34,649 bases of DNA from Bacteroidales bacterium UBA1745 (lineage in GTDB: Bacteria > Bacteroidota > Bacteroidia > Bacteroidales > UBA932). A model generated the notes under the pieces. That model made no database searches. It was not told the origin of the DNA and saw nothing but the letters and a program-made list of their open reading frames with translations. Shown piece after piece: positions 15,705 to 24,434 of the stretch. The stretch covers positions 1-34,649 of the forward strand of contig DCHT01000069.1 of the NCBI GenBank assembly GCA_002314885.1, written 5' to 3'. A program made the translations under genes and the position numbers. Every line of letters starts with the position of its first letter. The first letter of the stretch is position 1.

Positions 15705-17800
15705 TTATTTGTCTCGATGAGCTCGTAGTCGAGCAGTACCTGATCGAGGTTGGTCTTCTTGACGCGGATGCGGACCGGGTCGCCCATCCTGTAGATGATG
15801 CGGCTGCGCTTGCCCACGATGCGGTAGTTGTCCTCGTCGAACTCGTAGAAGTCGGAGCGTATGTCACGCAGTGCGACCATACCCTCGATCTTGGTAGGCT
15901 CGACTTCCACATACATACCCCATTCCGTGAGGCCGGAGATATGGCCCTCGAATTCGTAGCCAACCTTGTCCTGCATAAACTCCACGAGCTTGTACTTGAT
16001 GCTGGCGCGCTCGGCGTCGGCTGCGACGACTTCCCTCTCGGAGCAATGCTTGCAGAGGGCGGCGTAGGTGTCGTGCTTGGCGCTCTCCTTCTCGGCCAGA
16101 TAACGGGCCAGGAGCCTGTGCACCATCATATCCGGATAACGGCGGATAGGCGAGGTGAAATGGGTATAGAACGGGAATGCGAGGCCGTAGTGGCCTATAT
16201 TGTCCACGTCGTAGCGGGCCTTGGCCATAGTGCGCAGGGAGAGCAGTTCGATGGCATTGAATTCCGGTGCGTCCTTGGTCTCGCTGAAGAGGGCGTTGAG
16301 GGTCTTGGAGATTTCCTTGCCGTTGCCGGTAGGGCCCATCTTGTAGCCGAAGTTGCCCACGAAGTTGCGCAGCTGACCGAGTTTCTCCTGGTTAGGCTCG
16401 TCGTGGATACGGTACACGAAGGTCTTCTTGCATTCCTTCGCCACGAATTCGGCCACGCTTCTGTTGGCCAGGAGCATAAACTCCTCGATGAGCCAGTTGG
16501 CCTCGAAGGAAGTCTTCTGATAGACGTCCACAGGCTTGCCCTTCTCGTCCACGAGCACCTTCATCTCAGGACGCTCGAAGCTGATGGCACCGGCCGCGAA
16601 TCTCTTCTTGCGGAGCTGTGCAGCGATGTCGTTGAGTATGAGAACGGCCTCCTGGATGGCCTCCGGAACAGGTCCGGTGGACATTGCGGCGCCTTCGTCG
16701 GCCTTGGCCTTGTGCTCAGGTGCCACATATTCGTCGCCCTTGATGATGGCCTGGGCGCCGTCGTAGTCGAAACGGTAGTCGGAATTGATGACGGTCCTGC
16801 CGAACCACTTGCCGACCACGCGACCCTGTGGAGTCATCTCGAATACGGCGGAGAAAGTCAGCTTCTCCTCGCCCGGACGGAGCGAGCAGAGCTTGTTGGA
16901 GAGTTTCTCCGGCAGCATAGGCACGGTGCGGTCCACCAGATAGACGGAAGTGCCGCGGGCCTTTGCCTCGTCGTCGACGATGGTGCCCGGCTTCACATAA
17001 TAGGTGACGTCTGCGATATGGACGCCGACCTCGTAGTTGCCGTTCTCCAGTTTCTTGAACGAGAGGGCGTCGTCGAAGTCCTTCGCGTCGGTAGGGTCGA
17101 TCGTGAACGTGAGGGTGTCGCGGAAGTCGCGGCGGCCCTTGCGGTCCTCGTCGGTGATGACGTCGGATATGGCGTCGGCGGCATTGGCCACCTCAGGCTC
17201 GAAACGATATGGAAGGTTATATTCGGCGAGTATGGCGTGCATCTCGGTGTCGTTCTCGCCCGGATTGCCCAACACGTCCACGAGATGGCCGGTCGGAGTC
17301 GGGTCGCTGCGCTTCCAGTAGTCCACGACTGCTGCGACCTTCTGGCCGGACATAGCCTTGAGCTCTATGCCTTCCTCGTCGACTATGCCGTTGAGGGCGT
17401 AGGTATCAGGACCATCCTTCTTCAGCATACCCGGTCCCATATCCCCGAACGGAATGACGATGTCATAAGGCATTGTCTTGCTCTGCATAAGCACCCAGGC
17501 CTGCTCCCCGATGACGTGGAGTATGCCCACGAATGGCTTCACTGAACGCTGTAATATTGCTGTGATCTGGCCTTCACGGCGCTGTCTTTCAGTCTTTTCC
17601 TTGGTTACGACGACCTTCACGATGTCGCCGTTGAGAGCACCGCAGGTCTTGGTAGCCTTGACGAAAACGTCATTCTCCTCGCCCTCGATGATGACGAAGG
17701 CATATCCCTCGCGGGTCATCTGTACTCTGCCCTCGAATTCCTTGACCACTTTCTTCCTGCGGTCGCTGCGGCCTCTGCCGCTATTTTTTCTTTTACCCAT
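15701..17800 (-). CDS. rnr: Ribonuclease R
   Basis: A 699-residue processive 3'-5' exoribonuclease. A very basic N-terminus (MGKRKNSGRGRSDRRKKVVK) precedes cold-shock/OB domains (about 20-200). The RNB catalytic domain follows, with the metal-binding motif DPTDAKDFDDAL (235-246) and DRTVPMLPEKLSNKLCSL, and then THFTSPIRRYPDMMVHRLL. A C-terminal S1 domain (about 610-695) contains ISGLTEWGMYVEVEPTKIEG. It degrades structured RNA and participates in RNA quality control. It is the first gene of a two-gene operon with gltS and diverges from gpmI. Confidence 0.95.
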   Translation of the reverse strand: MGKRKNSGRGRSDRRKKVVKEFEGRVQMTREGYAFVIIEGEENDVFVKATKTCGALNGDIVKVVVTKEKTERQRREGQITAILQRSVKPFVGILHVIGEQAWVLMQSKTMPYDIVIPFGDMGPGMLKKDGPDTYALNGIVDEEGIELKAMSGQKVAAVVDYWKRSDPTPTGHLVDVLGNPGENDTEMHAILAEYNLPYRFEPEVANAADAISDVITDEDRKGRRDFRDTLTFTIDPTDAKDFDDALSFKKLENGNYEVGVHIADVTYYVKPGTIVDDEAKARGTSVYLVDRTVPMLPEKLSNKLCSLRPGEEKLTFSAVFEMTPQGRVVGKWFGRTVINSDYRFDYDGAQAIIKGDEYVAPEHKAKADEGAAMSTGPVPEAIQEAVLILNDIAAQLRKKRFAAGAISFERPEMKVLVDEKGKPVDVYQKTSFEANWLIEEFMLLANRSVAEFVAKECKKTFVYRIHDEPNQEKLGQLRNFVGNFGYKMGPTGNGKEISKTLNALFSETKDAPEFNAIELLSLRTMAKARYDVDNIGHYGLAFPFYTHFTSPIRRYPDMMVHRLLARYLAEKESAKHDTYAALCKHCSEREVVAADAERASIKYKLVEFMQDKVGYEFEGHISGLTEWGMYVEVEPTKIEGMVALRDIRSDFYEFDEDNYRIVGKRSRIIYRMGDPVRIRVKKTNLDQVLLDYELIETNK

Positions 17801-17818
17801 AACTCAATTATATTCACG

Positions 17819-17826
17819 CAAATTTA
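17819..17826 (-). promoter_or_regulatory. -7 promoter box TAAATTTG for rnr-gltS
   Basis: On the minus strand TAAATTTG matches TAnnTTTG, 18 bp before the rnr ATG at 17800. The leader would be about 14 nt. It is paired back-to-back with the gpmI promoter. Confidence 0.5.
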
Positions 17827-17837
17827 ATCAAAATCCT

Positions 17838-17845
17838 TAACTTTG
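17838..17845 (+). promoter_or_regulatory. -7 promoter box TAACTTTG for gpmI
   Basis: TAACTTTG matches the -7 consensus and lies 45 bp before the gpmI ATG at 17891. The resulting leader of about 40 nt is A/T-rich, as expected for a strongly translated Bacteroidota gene. Confidence 0.55.
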
Positions 17846-17890
17846 CGCCCGCTGATTATTTATACGACAATAAACTGTAAAATTACCGAT

Positions 17891-19414
17891 ATGAACAAGA
17901 AAGTTCTCCTTATGATCCTCGACGGATGGGGCGAAGGCCGCCAGGACGCATCCAATGTCATCTACGCCCAGGGCGCACCTTTCATCGACTCCCTCCGTGC
18001 AAAGTATCCTATGAGCCACCTCCACGCCTGTGGTGAGTACGTAGGTCTCCCTGACGGACAGATGGGCAACTCCGAGGTAGGTCACATGAACCTCGGCGCA
18101 GGCCGCACCGTATATCAGGATCTCGTGAAGATCAACATCTCCTGCCGCAACCATTCAATGATGGAGAACGCGGAGATCAAGGCCGCATACGACTATGTGA
18201 AGGCCTCAGGCAAGAAGCTCCACCTTATGGGCCTCACCTCCACCGGCGGCGTGCACTCTTCCCTCACCCACGTCTATGAGTTCCTCGCAGAGGCTCAGAA
18301 GGCAGGTCTCGACGGCCGCGTCTTCGTACACTGCTTTATGGACGGCCGCGACACCGACCCACGCAGCGGCAAGGGCTTCCTCCAGGACCTCGAGGCCGAG
18401 ATGGCAAAGACCACAGGCAAGATCGCTTCCGTCTGCGGCCGCTTCTATGCAATGGACCGCGACAAGAGGTGGGACCGCGTGAAAGAGGCATACGACCTCC
18501 TCGTAGAGGGTAAGGGCACCGCTTTCGAGTCCGCAATCGACGGCATCCAGGCATCCTACGACGCTGAGGTGACCGATGAGTTCATCAAGCCTATCGTGAT
18601 CACCGAGAACGGCAAGCCGCTCGCAACCATCGAGGAAGGCGACGCTGTGATCTTCTACAACTTCCGCAACGACCGCGCACGCGAGCTTACCGCAGTGCTC
18701 ACCCAGAACGATATGCCTGAGCAGGGAATGCACACCATTCCTCTCTACTACTGCTGCCTCACTCCTTACGACGCAAGCTTCAAGGGCGTTCACATCCTCT
18801 TCGACAAGGAGATCGTGAAGGACACCCTCGGCGAGACCGTCGCAAAGGCCGGCAGGAAGCAGCTCCGCATCGCCGAGACCGAGAAGTACGCCCACGTGAC
18901 CTTCTTCTTCAACGGCGGCGGCGAGACTCCGTTCGAGAACGAGAGCCGCATCCTGGTGAACTCCCCTAAGGTTCCTACCTACGATATGAAGCCTGAGATG
19001 AGCGCCCTCGAGGTTACTGACAAGCTCCTCGACGCCATCCGCACCGAAGAGCAGGATATGATCATCCTCAACTTCGCAAACGGCGATATGATCGGCCACA
19101 CCGGCGTATATGACGCAATCCGCTGCGCAGTTGCCTGCATCGACGGCTGCGTTCAGGCAGTTGTGACCGCCGCCATCGCCCACGGCTACACCATCCTCAT
19201 CACCGCCGACCACGGCAACGCCGACTACGCAGTGAACGAGGACGGCACCCCTAACACCGCACACTCCCTCAACCAGGTTCCGTTCATCGTAGTGAACGCC
19301 GGCGAGGAAGTCAAGAGCGTGAAGGACGGCGCCCTCTGCAACGTGGCTCCGACCATCCTCAAGCTGATGGGCATCCCTCAGCCAGCCACAATGACCGCTG
19401 AGCCGCTGATCTAA
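17891..19414 (+). CDS. gpmI: 2,3-bisphosphoglycerate-independent phosphoglycerate mutase
   Basis: A 507-residue glycolytic enzyme of the alkaline-phosphatase superfamily that interconverts 3- and 2-phosphoglycerate using Mn2+. The metal ligand Asp11 lies in LDGWG and the catalytic Ser61 in GNSEVGH. DGRDTDPRSG and the late metal site TADHGNADYA complete the active site. The frame is open back to 17843, but the ATG at 17891 gives the family N-terminus MNKKVLLMILDGWG. Codon use is extreme (mostly Leu CTC, Asp GAC, Asn AAC, Gly GGC), much like the GH3 gene, which suggests high expression. Codons before Met switch to T-ending forms (GAT-ATG, CCT-ATG). Transcription ends at the strong terminator at 19479-19520. 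Confidence 0.96.
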   Translation: MNKKVLLMILDGWGEGRQDASNVIYAQGAPFIDSLRAKYPMSHLHACGEYVGLPDGQMGNSEVGHMNLGAGRTVYQDLVKINISCRNHSMMENAEIKAAYDYVKASGKKLHLMGLTSTGGVHSSLTHVYEFLAEAQKAGLDGRVFVHCFMDGRDTDPRSGKGFLQDLEAEMAKTTGKIASVCGRFYAMDRDKRWDRVKEAYDLLVEGKGTAFESAIDGIQASYDAEVTDEFIKPIVITENGKPLATIEEGDAVIFYNFRNDRARELTAVLTQNDMPEQGMHTIPLYYCCLTPYDASFKGVHILFDKEIVKDTLGETVAKAGRKQLRIAETEKYAHVTFFFNGGGETPFENESRILVNSPKVPTYDMKPEMSALEVTDKLLDAIRTEEQDMIILNFANGDMIGHTGVYDAIRCAVACIDGCVQAVVTAAIAHGYTILITADHGNADYAVNEDGTPNTAHSLNQVPFIVVNAGEEVKSVKDGALCNVAPTILKLMGIPQPATMTAEPLI

Positions 19415-19478
19415 TTCCGGTATATCGCTGATCTGACCCCGCTTTCGTGGCGGCTAAGTGATTAGCTATCAATTAGTT

Positions 19479-19520
19479 AAAAGAAGTCGATTCCGCATTT
19501 TTACGGAATCGACTTCTTTT
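19479..19520. terminator. Bidirectional intrinsic terminator
   Basis: AAAAGAAGTCGATTCCG (19479-19495) pairs perfectly over 17 bp with CGGAATCGACTTCTTTT (19504-19520) around an eight-base loop. The stem has A-rich and T-rich ends, so it works in both directions. It serves gpmI from the left and the minus operon ending at 19562 from the right. Confidence 0.9.
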
Positions 19521-19537
19521 ATTTCGCTGAGTGTCAA

Positions 19538-19549
19538 GCACTTAAGTGC
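19538..19549. repeat. Perfect 12-bp palindrome GCACTTAAGTGC
   Basis: A perfect 12-bp palindrome lies between the bidirectional terminator and the end of the minus operon. It may extend terminator structure or be a protein site. Nothing else supports a function. Confidence 0.35.
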
Positions 19550-19561
19550 CACAAACAAGCT

Positions 19562-20521
19562 CTAGTCAATAGCGCGGAGAACGAGCTCGAGGCCGTCGTA
19601 GGCGGCGCGGAGCGGATACGGAAGCGTGCGGTCCATCTCAGCCTGGCTCGGATGGAGCGAGTTGGACATATGGGTCATATAGACCGGCTGACCCTCCGGC
19701 AGGAGGAGGCGTTCATTGGCCAACAGCATATCGGCGAAATGGCGCACAGTTCCGGTGCTGGAGTGCACGAAAATGCGGAAATCATCCTCTGCCGCCATCG
19801 TGGCTTCCATAATGAAGGCAGTGATAGGACGGCCCGGCTTGATATGAGGGTCGATGCCCACGATGCGCGCCGCACGGCCCATTATGCTGCCGGTATCGGT
19901 GGCATAGAGCAGGCGGACTCCAAGATTGTCCTCAGTCGTGCCCTTTTCCACTAAATATATAAGCGCCTGCTCCTCTGCGAGACCGGTCATGTGATTGGCT
20001 GGAAGAGCAGTGAAGCGCAGGCCTTCGACCTCCACAGGAACCCCTATCTTAAGAGCTCGGACTTCCGGAGCCGTCAGTCCTGTCTCGGCGCTGGCAGCAG
20101 CAAACTTTCCCCTTGCCCAATCGGCGATGGTCTCGGACACATAGACGGTCTTCACTCCCACCTTCAAGGCTGGCACGGGACGGAAATGGTCGCCGTGGCT
20201 ATGGGTATAGAAGATGACCTCGGGACGGACGTCGCCGAGAGTATCCAGCTGGCTGTCGGTCAGGTCGATCAGCACCTTGCCGTCGAGCAGCACGCTGCTG
20301 TGGCGGCGATGCTTGGGATTCCCCGGAGCCTTCCAGCCGGCAGAACCGGTGCCCAGGAACTTCAGGGAAAGGTCCTGAGGACGTGCAGTGGCACCCTCAC
20401 AGGCCCACACACGCGGTTCGTGTCCGTCGATGTCTGAGAGCGCAGCGGCAAACGCCTGCTGCGAAACGGCCGATGCCGCCACCGACATCGCTCCAATCTT
20501 CAGGAAGTCTCTTCTTTTCAT
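19562..20521 (-). CDS. Tat-exported metallo-beta-lactamase-fold hydrolase
   Basis: 319 residues from ATG 20521. The N-terminus MKRRDFLKIGAMSVAASAVS has the twin-arginine motif (RRDFLK) and a hydrophobic stretch ending in AFAAA, so it is exported folded through Tat. The mature domain is a metallo-beta-lactamase fold: GTGSAGWKAPG (57-67), the metal motif HSHGDH (107-112), ANHMTG as the likely third metal loop, and YATDTGS. This pattern suits PhnP-like phosphodiesterases or lactonases rather than true beta-lactamases; the substrate is unknown. The frame stays open to 20566, but that start would overlap the exonuclease gene. 20521 leaves a 17-bp gap and restores the Tat signal at the very N-terminus. 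It is the last gene of the operon. Confidence 0.82.
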   Translation of the reverse strand: MKRRDFLKIGAMSVAASAVSQQAFAAALSDIDGHEPRVWACEGATARPQDLSLKFLGTGSAGWKAPGNPKHRRHSSVLLDGKVLIDLTDSQLDTLGDVRPEVIFYTHSHGDHFRPVPALKVGVKTVYVSETIADWARGKFAAASAETGLTAPEVRALKIGVPVEVEGLRFTALPANHMTGLAEEQALIYLVEKGTTEDNLGVRLLYATDTGSIMGRAARIVGIDPHIKPGRPITAFIMEATMAAEDDFRIFVHSSTGTVRHFADMLLANERLLLPEGQPVYMTHMSNSLHPSQAEMDRTLPYPLRAAYDGLELVLRAID

Positions 20522-20538
20522 ACGTTCGCCGTACCTAC

Positions 20539-21315
20539 CTATTTTAATGTCAGCTCCACCGGACAATGGTCGGAGCCGAAGATGTCATTGCGGATATCAG
20601 TTGCAACTATGCGGTCGCGAAGCGCTTCTGAAACGAGGAAGTAGTCGATGCGCCACCCCACGTTCCTTTCGCGGGCAGCCATACGATATGACCACCAGGA
20701 ATACTTGGCCTCATCGGGATGCTGCAGACGCCAGGTATCAATGAAACCGGCGGCCAGAAGCTCAGTCATCTTGCCCCTCTCCTCGTCGGAGAAACCGGCG
20801 TTGAAGTGGTTGGTTGCAGGATTCTTGAGGTCGATCTCCTCGTGGGCCACGTTCATATCGCCGCAGACGACAACCGGCTTAGCAGGCACGGACTCGCCAT
20901 TGACGCAGCCGGCCTCGAGGCCCTTCATATAGGCACGGAAGGCATCCTCCCAGCTCATACGGTAGTCCAGTCGGCGCAGGCCGTCCTGGGAATTAGGCAC
21001 ATAGACGCAGATGAGATAATAGTCCTCGAATTCGAGGGTCACGGTGCGGCCCTCGTGGTCGTGTTCATCGACGCCGATTCCGCGACGGACGGACAGAGGA
21101 GACACGCGGGTGTATATGGCAGTGCCGGAATAGCCCTTCTTGTCGGCATAGTTCCAATATGACTCATAGCCGAGGAAGGACAGGTCGATCTGACCCTCCT
21201 GGAGCTTGGTCTCCTGCAGGCACACGCAGTCGGCATCGAAGGATTCGAATATATCCGCGAATCCCTTGCCCACCACGGCGCGCAGGCCGTTCACATTCCA
21301 GCTGACCAGTTTCAT
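20539..21315 (-). CDS. xth: Exodeoxyribonuclease III (Xth/ExoA family AP endonuclease)
   Basis: A 258-residue member of the exonuclease-endonuclease-phosphatase fold. The blocks are SWNVNGLRA (5-13), the metal-binding Glu35 in LQETKLQ, YVPNSQDG, the catalytic GDMNVAHEEIDLKNP and the terminal SDHCP with Asp249-His250. It cleaves at abasic sites and acts as a 3'-5' exonuclease and 3'-phosphatase in base-excision repair. It begins one base after the cysS stop, within a tightly packed operon. Confidence 0.94.
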   Translation of the reverse strand: MKLVSWNVNGLRAVVGKGFADIFESFDADCVCLQETKLQEGQIDLSFLGYESYWNYADKKGYSGTAIYTRVSPLSVRRGIGVDEHDHEGRTVTLEFEDYYLICVYVPNSQDGLRRLDYRMSWEDAFRAYMKGLEAGCVNGESVPAKPVVVCGDMNVAHEEIDLKNPATNHFNAGFSDEERGKMTELLAAGFIDTWRLQHPDEAKYSWWSYRMAARERNVGWRIDYFLVSEALRDRIVATDIRNDIFGSDHCPVELTLK

Positions 21316-21316
21316 A

Positions 21317-22855
21317 TTATTCGAGAGTCCAGGTTACGCCGTCCTTGCCGTCCTTGACCTGGATGCCGAGTGCCTTGAGGGCATCGCGGATCTGGTCGCA
21401 CTTGGACCAGTCCTTGGTGACCTTGGCTTCGGCACGGGCCTCAGCGCGGTTCTGGAGCACCATCTGCATAAGTCCGTCGATGGTTTCCATAGCCTTGCCG
21501 CCTTCGTTGTCCTCGTCCTTGAGGCCGAGTACGCCGAACACTACGTCGTCGAAGAGCTGGCAGAGCACTGCGAGGTCGTTCTCGCTGAGCTTGAGCTTGC
21601 CGTCCTTCACGGTGTTGATGATGCGGACTGCATCGAAGATATGGGACAGGGCGATAGGAGTGTTGAGGTCGTCGCAGAGAGCCTCATATACGCCGTTGAA
21701 GATGGCCTTGATCTCGGCATTGTCGGCTATGCACTCATCCGGAGCCACTGCGCTGAGCTGCTCTCCGTAGGCATAGACAGGAGCCTTGCGGCCAGCCATA
21801 GCATAGAGGTCCTTGGCTGCTGCCATCACTCTCTTGAGGGCCTTTCCGGCTGCCTGCAGGGCCTCATTGCTGAAGTCGAGGGTACCGCGATAGTGGGCCT
21901 GGAGGATGAAGAAGCGCACGGTCATAGGGCTGTAAGGCTGCTCGAGCTTGTCGTGCTCACCCGCAAAGAGCTGAGGGAGAGTGATGAAATTGCCCAGAGA
22001 CTTGCCCATCTTCTGACCGTTGATGGTGATCATATTGTTGTGAACCCAGTAATGCACGCCCTGAGTGCCGCGGCTTGCCACATTCTGGGCAATCTCGCAC
22101 TCGTGGTGAGGGAACATAAGGTCCATTCCGCCGCCGTGGATGTCGAACTCGTGGCCGAGGTACTTCTCGCCCATAACCGAGCACTCGAGATGCCAGCCTG
22201 GGAAGCCCTCGCCCCAAGGTGAAGGCCACTTCATAATATGCTGAGGCTCAGCCTTCTTCCAGATTGCGAAGTCGAACGGAGCGCGCTTGTCGCTCTGGCC
22301 GTCGAGGGCGCGGGTGCCTTCGAGGGTGTCGTCGAGGTTGCGGCCTGAGAGTATGCCATAGTGATGGTCCTCATTGTACTTGCGCACGTCGAAGTAGATG
22401 CTGCCGTTGGACTCGTATGCGTAGCCGGTGGACAGAATCTTCTTCACGGCCTCGATCTGCTCCACGATATGACCGGAAGCGCGAGGCTCGATGGAAGGCG
22501 GAGCCACGTTGAGCTGACGCATTGCCTCGTGGTAGCGGAGGGTGTAGTTCTGCACGACCTCCATAGGCTCGAGCTGGTCGAGGCGGGCCTTCTTTGCTAT
22601 CTTGTCCTCGCCTTCGTCCGCATCGTGCTCCAGATGGCCCACGTCGGTGATATTGCGCACATAGCGCACCTTGTAGCCGAGGTGACGGAACAGTTTGACG
22701 AGCACGTCATAAGTCACACCAGGACGGGCGTGGCCGAGATGGGCGTCACCATAGACGGTAGGGCCGCAGACATAGATGCCCATACGGCCGGGGTTGATTG
22801 GCACGAACAGTTCCTTGTTGCGTGACAGCGTATTGCTAAGATATATGTCTCTCAT
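21317..22855 (-). CDS. cysS: Cysteinyl-tRNA synthetase
   Basis: A 512-residue class I aminoacyl-tRNA synthetase. It has the HIGH-type motif HLGH (39-42) and KMSKS-type motif KMGKS (282-286). Zinc ligands are likely Cys30, Cys225 and His250 with a nearby Glu. The stretch GWHLECSVMG is typical of CysRS. The C-terminal helical anticodon region is intact. It is second in the operon, starting one base after the DUF1846 gene and followed after one base by xth. Confidence 0.96.
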   Translation of the reverse strand: MRDIYLSNTLSRNKELFVPINPGRMGIYVCGPTVYGDAHLGHARPGVTYDVLVKLFRHLGYKVRYVRNITDVGHLEHDADEGEDKIAKKARLDQLEPMEVVQNYTLRYHEAMRQLNVAPPSIEPRASGHIVEQIEAVKKILSTGYAYESNGSIYFDVRKYNEDHHYGILSGRNLDDTLEGTRALDGQSDKRAPFDFAIWKKAEPQHIMKWPSPWGEGFPGWHLECSVMGEKYLGHEFDIHGGGMDLMFPHHECEIAQNVASRGTQGVHYWVHNNMITINGQKMGKSLGNFITLPQLFAGEHDKLEQPYSPMTVRFFILQAHYRGTLDFSNEALQAAGKALKRVMAAAKDLYAMAGRKAPVYAYGEQLSAVAPDECIADNAEIKAIFNGVYEALCDDLNTPIALSHIFDAVRIINTVKDGKLKLSENDLAVLCQLFDDVVFGVLGLKDEDNEGGKAMETIDGLMQMVLQNRAEARAEAKVTKDWSKCDQIRDALKALGIQVKDGKDGVTWTLE

Positions 22856-22856
22856 A

Positions 22857-24338
22857 TTATTTGATTTCTTCTTCGTTGGACTTCCTCACCGGATCGCAGG
22901 TGAGGTCGACTCCGAGTTTCTTGAATGTCTTCTGATCCACGTCGCTGAGCATCACCGTGGAGTGTACCTGGCAGCCCTTCAGCTGAGGCAGGCAGTCCAT
23001 AGCCTTGCGGCAGTTCTCGTCGGTTGTGGTAAGCATCGCGAGAGCCACGAGCACCTCATCGGTGTGGAGACGAGGGTTGTGGCCGCGGAGGTGCTTCACC
23101 TTCAGTTCCTGGATAGGAGCGATCATATTCTCAGGGATGAGCCTGATGCCGTGGTCGAGCCCGGCCAGATGCTTGGTGGCATTGATGATGAGGGCCGCAC
23201 AAGGTCCGAGGAGGTCGGAAGTGTGGGCGGTGATGATGGTGCCGTCCTGCAGCTCGATGGCCGCAGCGGAAGTACCCTCGAGGTCCTGACGCTCCCTGGC
23301 TGCCACGGTCACACGGCGGTAGTCGGTGCTCAGCTTGGACTGCTGGAGCAGCAGGGCGCACTTGCTCACCTCGCCTTCGTTGCTGCCGCCGTCGGCCATA
23401 CGGTTGAGGGCGGTGTAGTAGCGGCGGATGATCTCGTCCTTGGCCGCAGCGCAGCAGGCGTCGTCGTCACTGATGCAGTTGCCGACCATATTCACGCCCA
23501 TATCGGTAGGCGACTTATATGGATTTTCGCCATATATGCCTTCGAAAAGGGCGTTGAGTACAGGGAATATCTCGATGTCGCGGTTGTAGTTGATCGCAAT
23601 CTTTCCGTATGCCTCGAGGTGGAACGGGTCAATCATATTGACGTCGTTCAGATCGGCGGTCGCAGCCTCGTAGGCCACGTTCACAGGATGCTTCAGAGGC
23701 AGGTTCCACACAGGGAAGGTCTCGAACTTCGCATATCCGGCCTTCACGCCGTGCTTGTTCTCCTGATAGAGCTGGCTGAGGCAGACTGCCATCTTTCCTG
23801 AGCCTGGGCCCGGAGCCGTCACGATCACGAGCGGACGTACGGTCTCCACATAGTCATTCTTTCCAAATCCTTCATCCGAGTCGATGAGTGCGACATTGTT
23901 CGGATATCCTTCGATAGTATAGTGGTAATAGGCCCTGATGCCCATCCTTTCCAGTTTCTTGCGGTAGGCGGCGGCGCTGGACTGTCCGTTGTAGTGGGTG
24001 ATGACCACTGAGCCAACCATAAATCCGCGGCCTTCAAACTCCTTCTTCAGGCGGAGCACATCCTCGTCGTAGGTGATGCCGAGGTCCTGGCGTATCTTAT
24101 TCTTCTCGATGTCGACTGCGCTGATGACGATCACAATCTCGATGTAGTCGCTCAGGCGGGAGAACATTCTCAGTTTGCTGTCCGGCTCGAAGCCCGGGAG
24201 CACCCTGCTGGCGTGATGGTCGTCGAAGAGTTTTCCTCCGAGTTCCAGATAAAGTTTGTCGCCGAACTGAGCGATGCGCTCCTTGATGTGTTCGGACTGA
24301 ATTCTGAGATACTTTGCGTTATCGAATCCGATTTTCAT
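22857..24338 (-). CDS. DUF1846 (UPF0371) family protein
   Basis: A 493-residue protein that matches the DUF1846 family over its length. It starts with KIGFDNAKYLRIQSEHIKERI and has LELGGKLFDDHHASRVLPGF (31-50). The nucleotide-loop-like VTAPGPGSGKMAVCLSQLY lies at about 173-191, and the C-terminal half has DLLGPCAALIINA and RGHNPRLHTDEVL. The family is widespread in bacteria and structurally known, but its biochemical role is not settled; a P-loop-like ligand site is inferred from APGPGSGK. As first gene of an operon with cysS, xth and an exported hydrolase, it probably has a housekeeping metabolic role. Confidence 0.85.
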   Translation of the reverse strand: MKIGFDNAKYLRIQSEHIKERIAQFGDKLYLELGGKLFDDHHASRVLPGFEPDSKLRMFSRLSDYIEIVIVISAVDIEKNKIRQDLGITYDEDVLRLKKEFEGRGFMVGSVVITHYNGQSSAAAYRKKLERMGIRAYYHYTIEGYPNNVALIDSDEGFGKNDYVETVRPLVIVTAPGPGSGKMAVCLSQLYQENKHGVKAGYAKFETFPVWNLPLKHPVNVAYEAATADLNDVNMIDPFHLEAYGKIAINYNRDIEIFPVLNALFEGIYGENPYKSPTDMGVNMVGNCISDDDACCAAAKDEIIRRYYTALNRMADGGSNEGEVSKCALLLQQSKLSTDYRRVTVAARERQDLEGTSAAAIELQDGTIITAHTSDLLGPCAALIINATKHLAGLDHGIRLIPENMIAPIQELKVKHLRGHNPRLHTDEVLVALAMLTTTDENCRKAMDCLPQLKGCQVHSTVMLSDVDQKTFKKLGVDLTCDPVRKSNEEEIK

Positions 24339-24360
24339 AAGATAAAGGTGAAATGACGCG

Positions 24361-24368
24361 CAAATTTA
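24361..24368 (-). promoter_or_regulatory. -7 promoter box TAAATTTG for the DUF1846-cysS-xth operon
   Basis: TAAATTTG on the minus strand lies 22 bp before the ATG at 24338. It diverges from the GH3 promoter about 22 bp away. Confidence 0.5.
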
Positions 24369-24390
24369 AGGAAAGTTTCTCTTAAATCAT

Positions 24391-24398
24391 TACATTTG
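24391..24398 (+). promoter_or_regulatory. -7 promoter box TACATTTG for the GH3 gene
   Basis: TACATTTG matches TAnnTTTG, 36 bp before the ATG at 24435. The leader is A-rich (GCAAGAAAATAACAC), as in strongly translated Bacteroidota genes. It argues against the upstream in-frame start at 24396, which lies inside the box. Confidence 0.55.
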
Positions 24399-24434
24399 CA
24401 AAGATGCGAATGCAAGAAAATAACACTATATAAT

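Noticed and set aside
15941..17545. 534-codon plus-strand frame opposite rnr
   Set aside because: It is antisense to a convincing ribonuclease R with intact motifs; no promoter or recognisable protein feature was seen.
18206..19264. 352-codon minus-strand frame opposite gpmI
   Set aside because: It is a shadow of the strongly codon-biased gpmI gene, and its translation has no recognisable feature.
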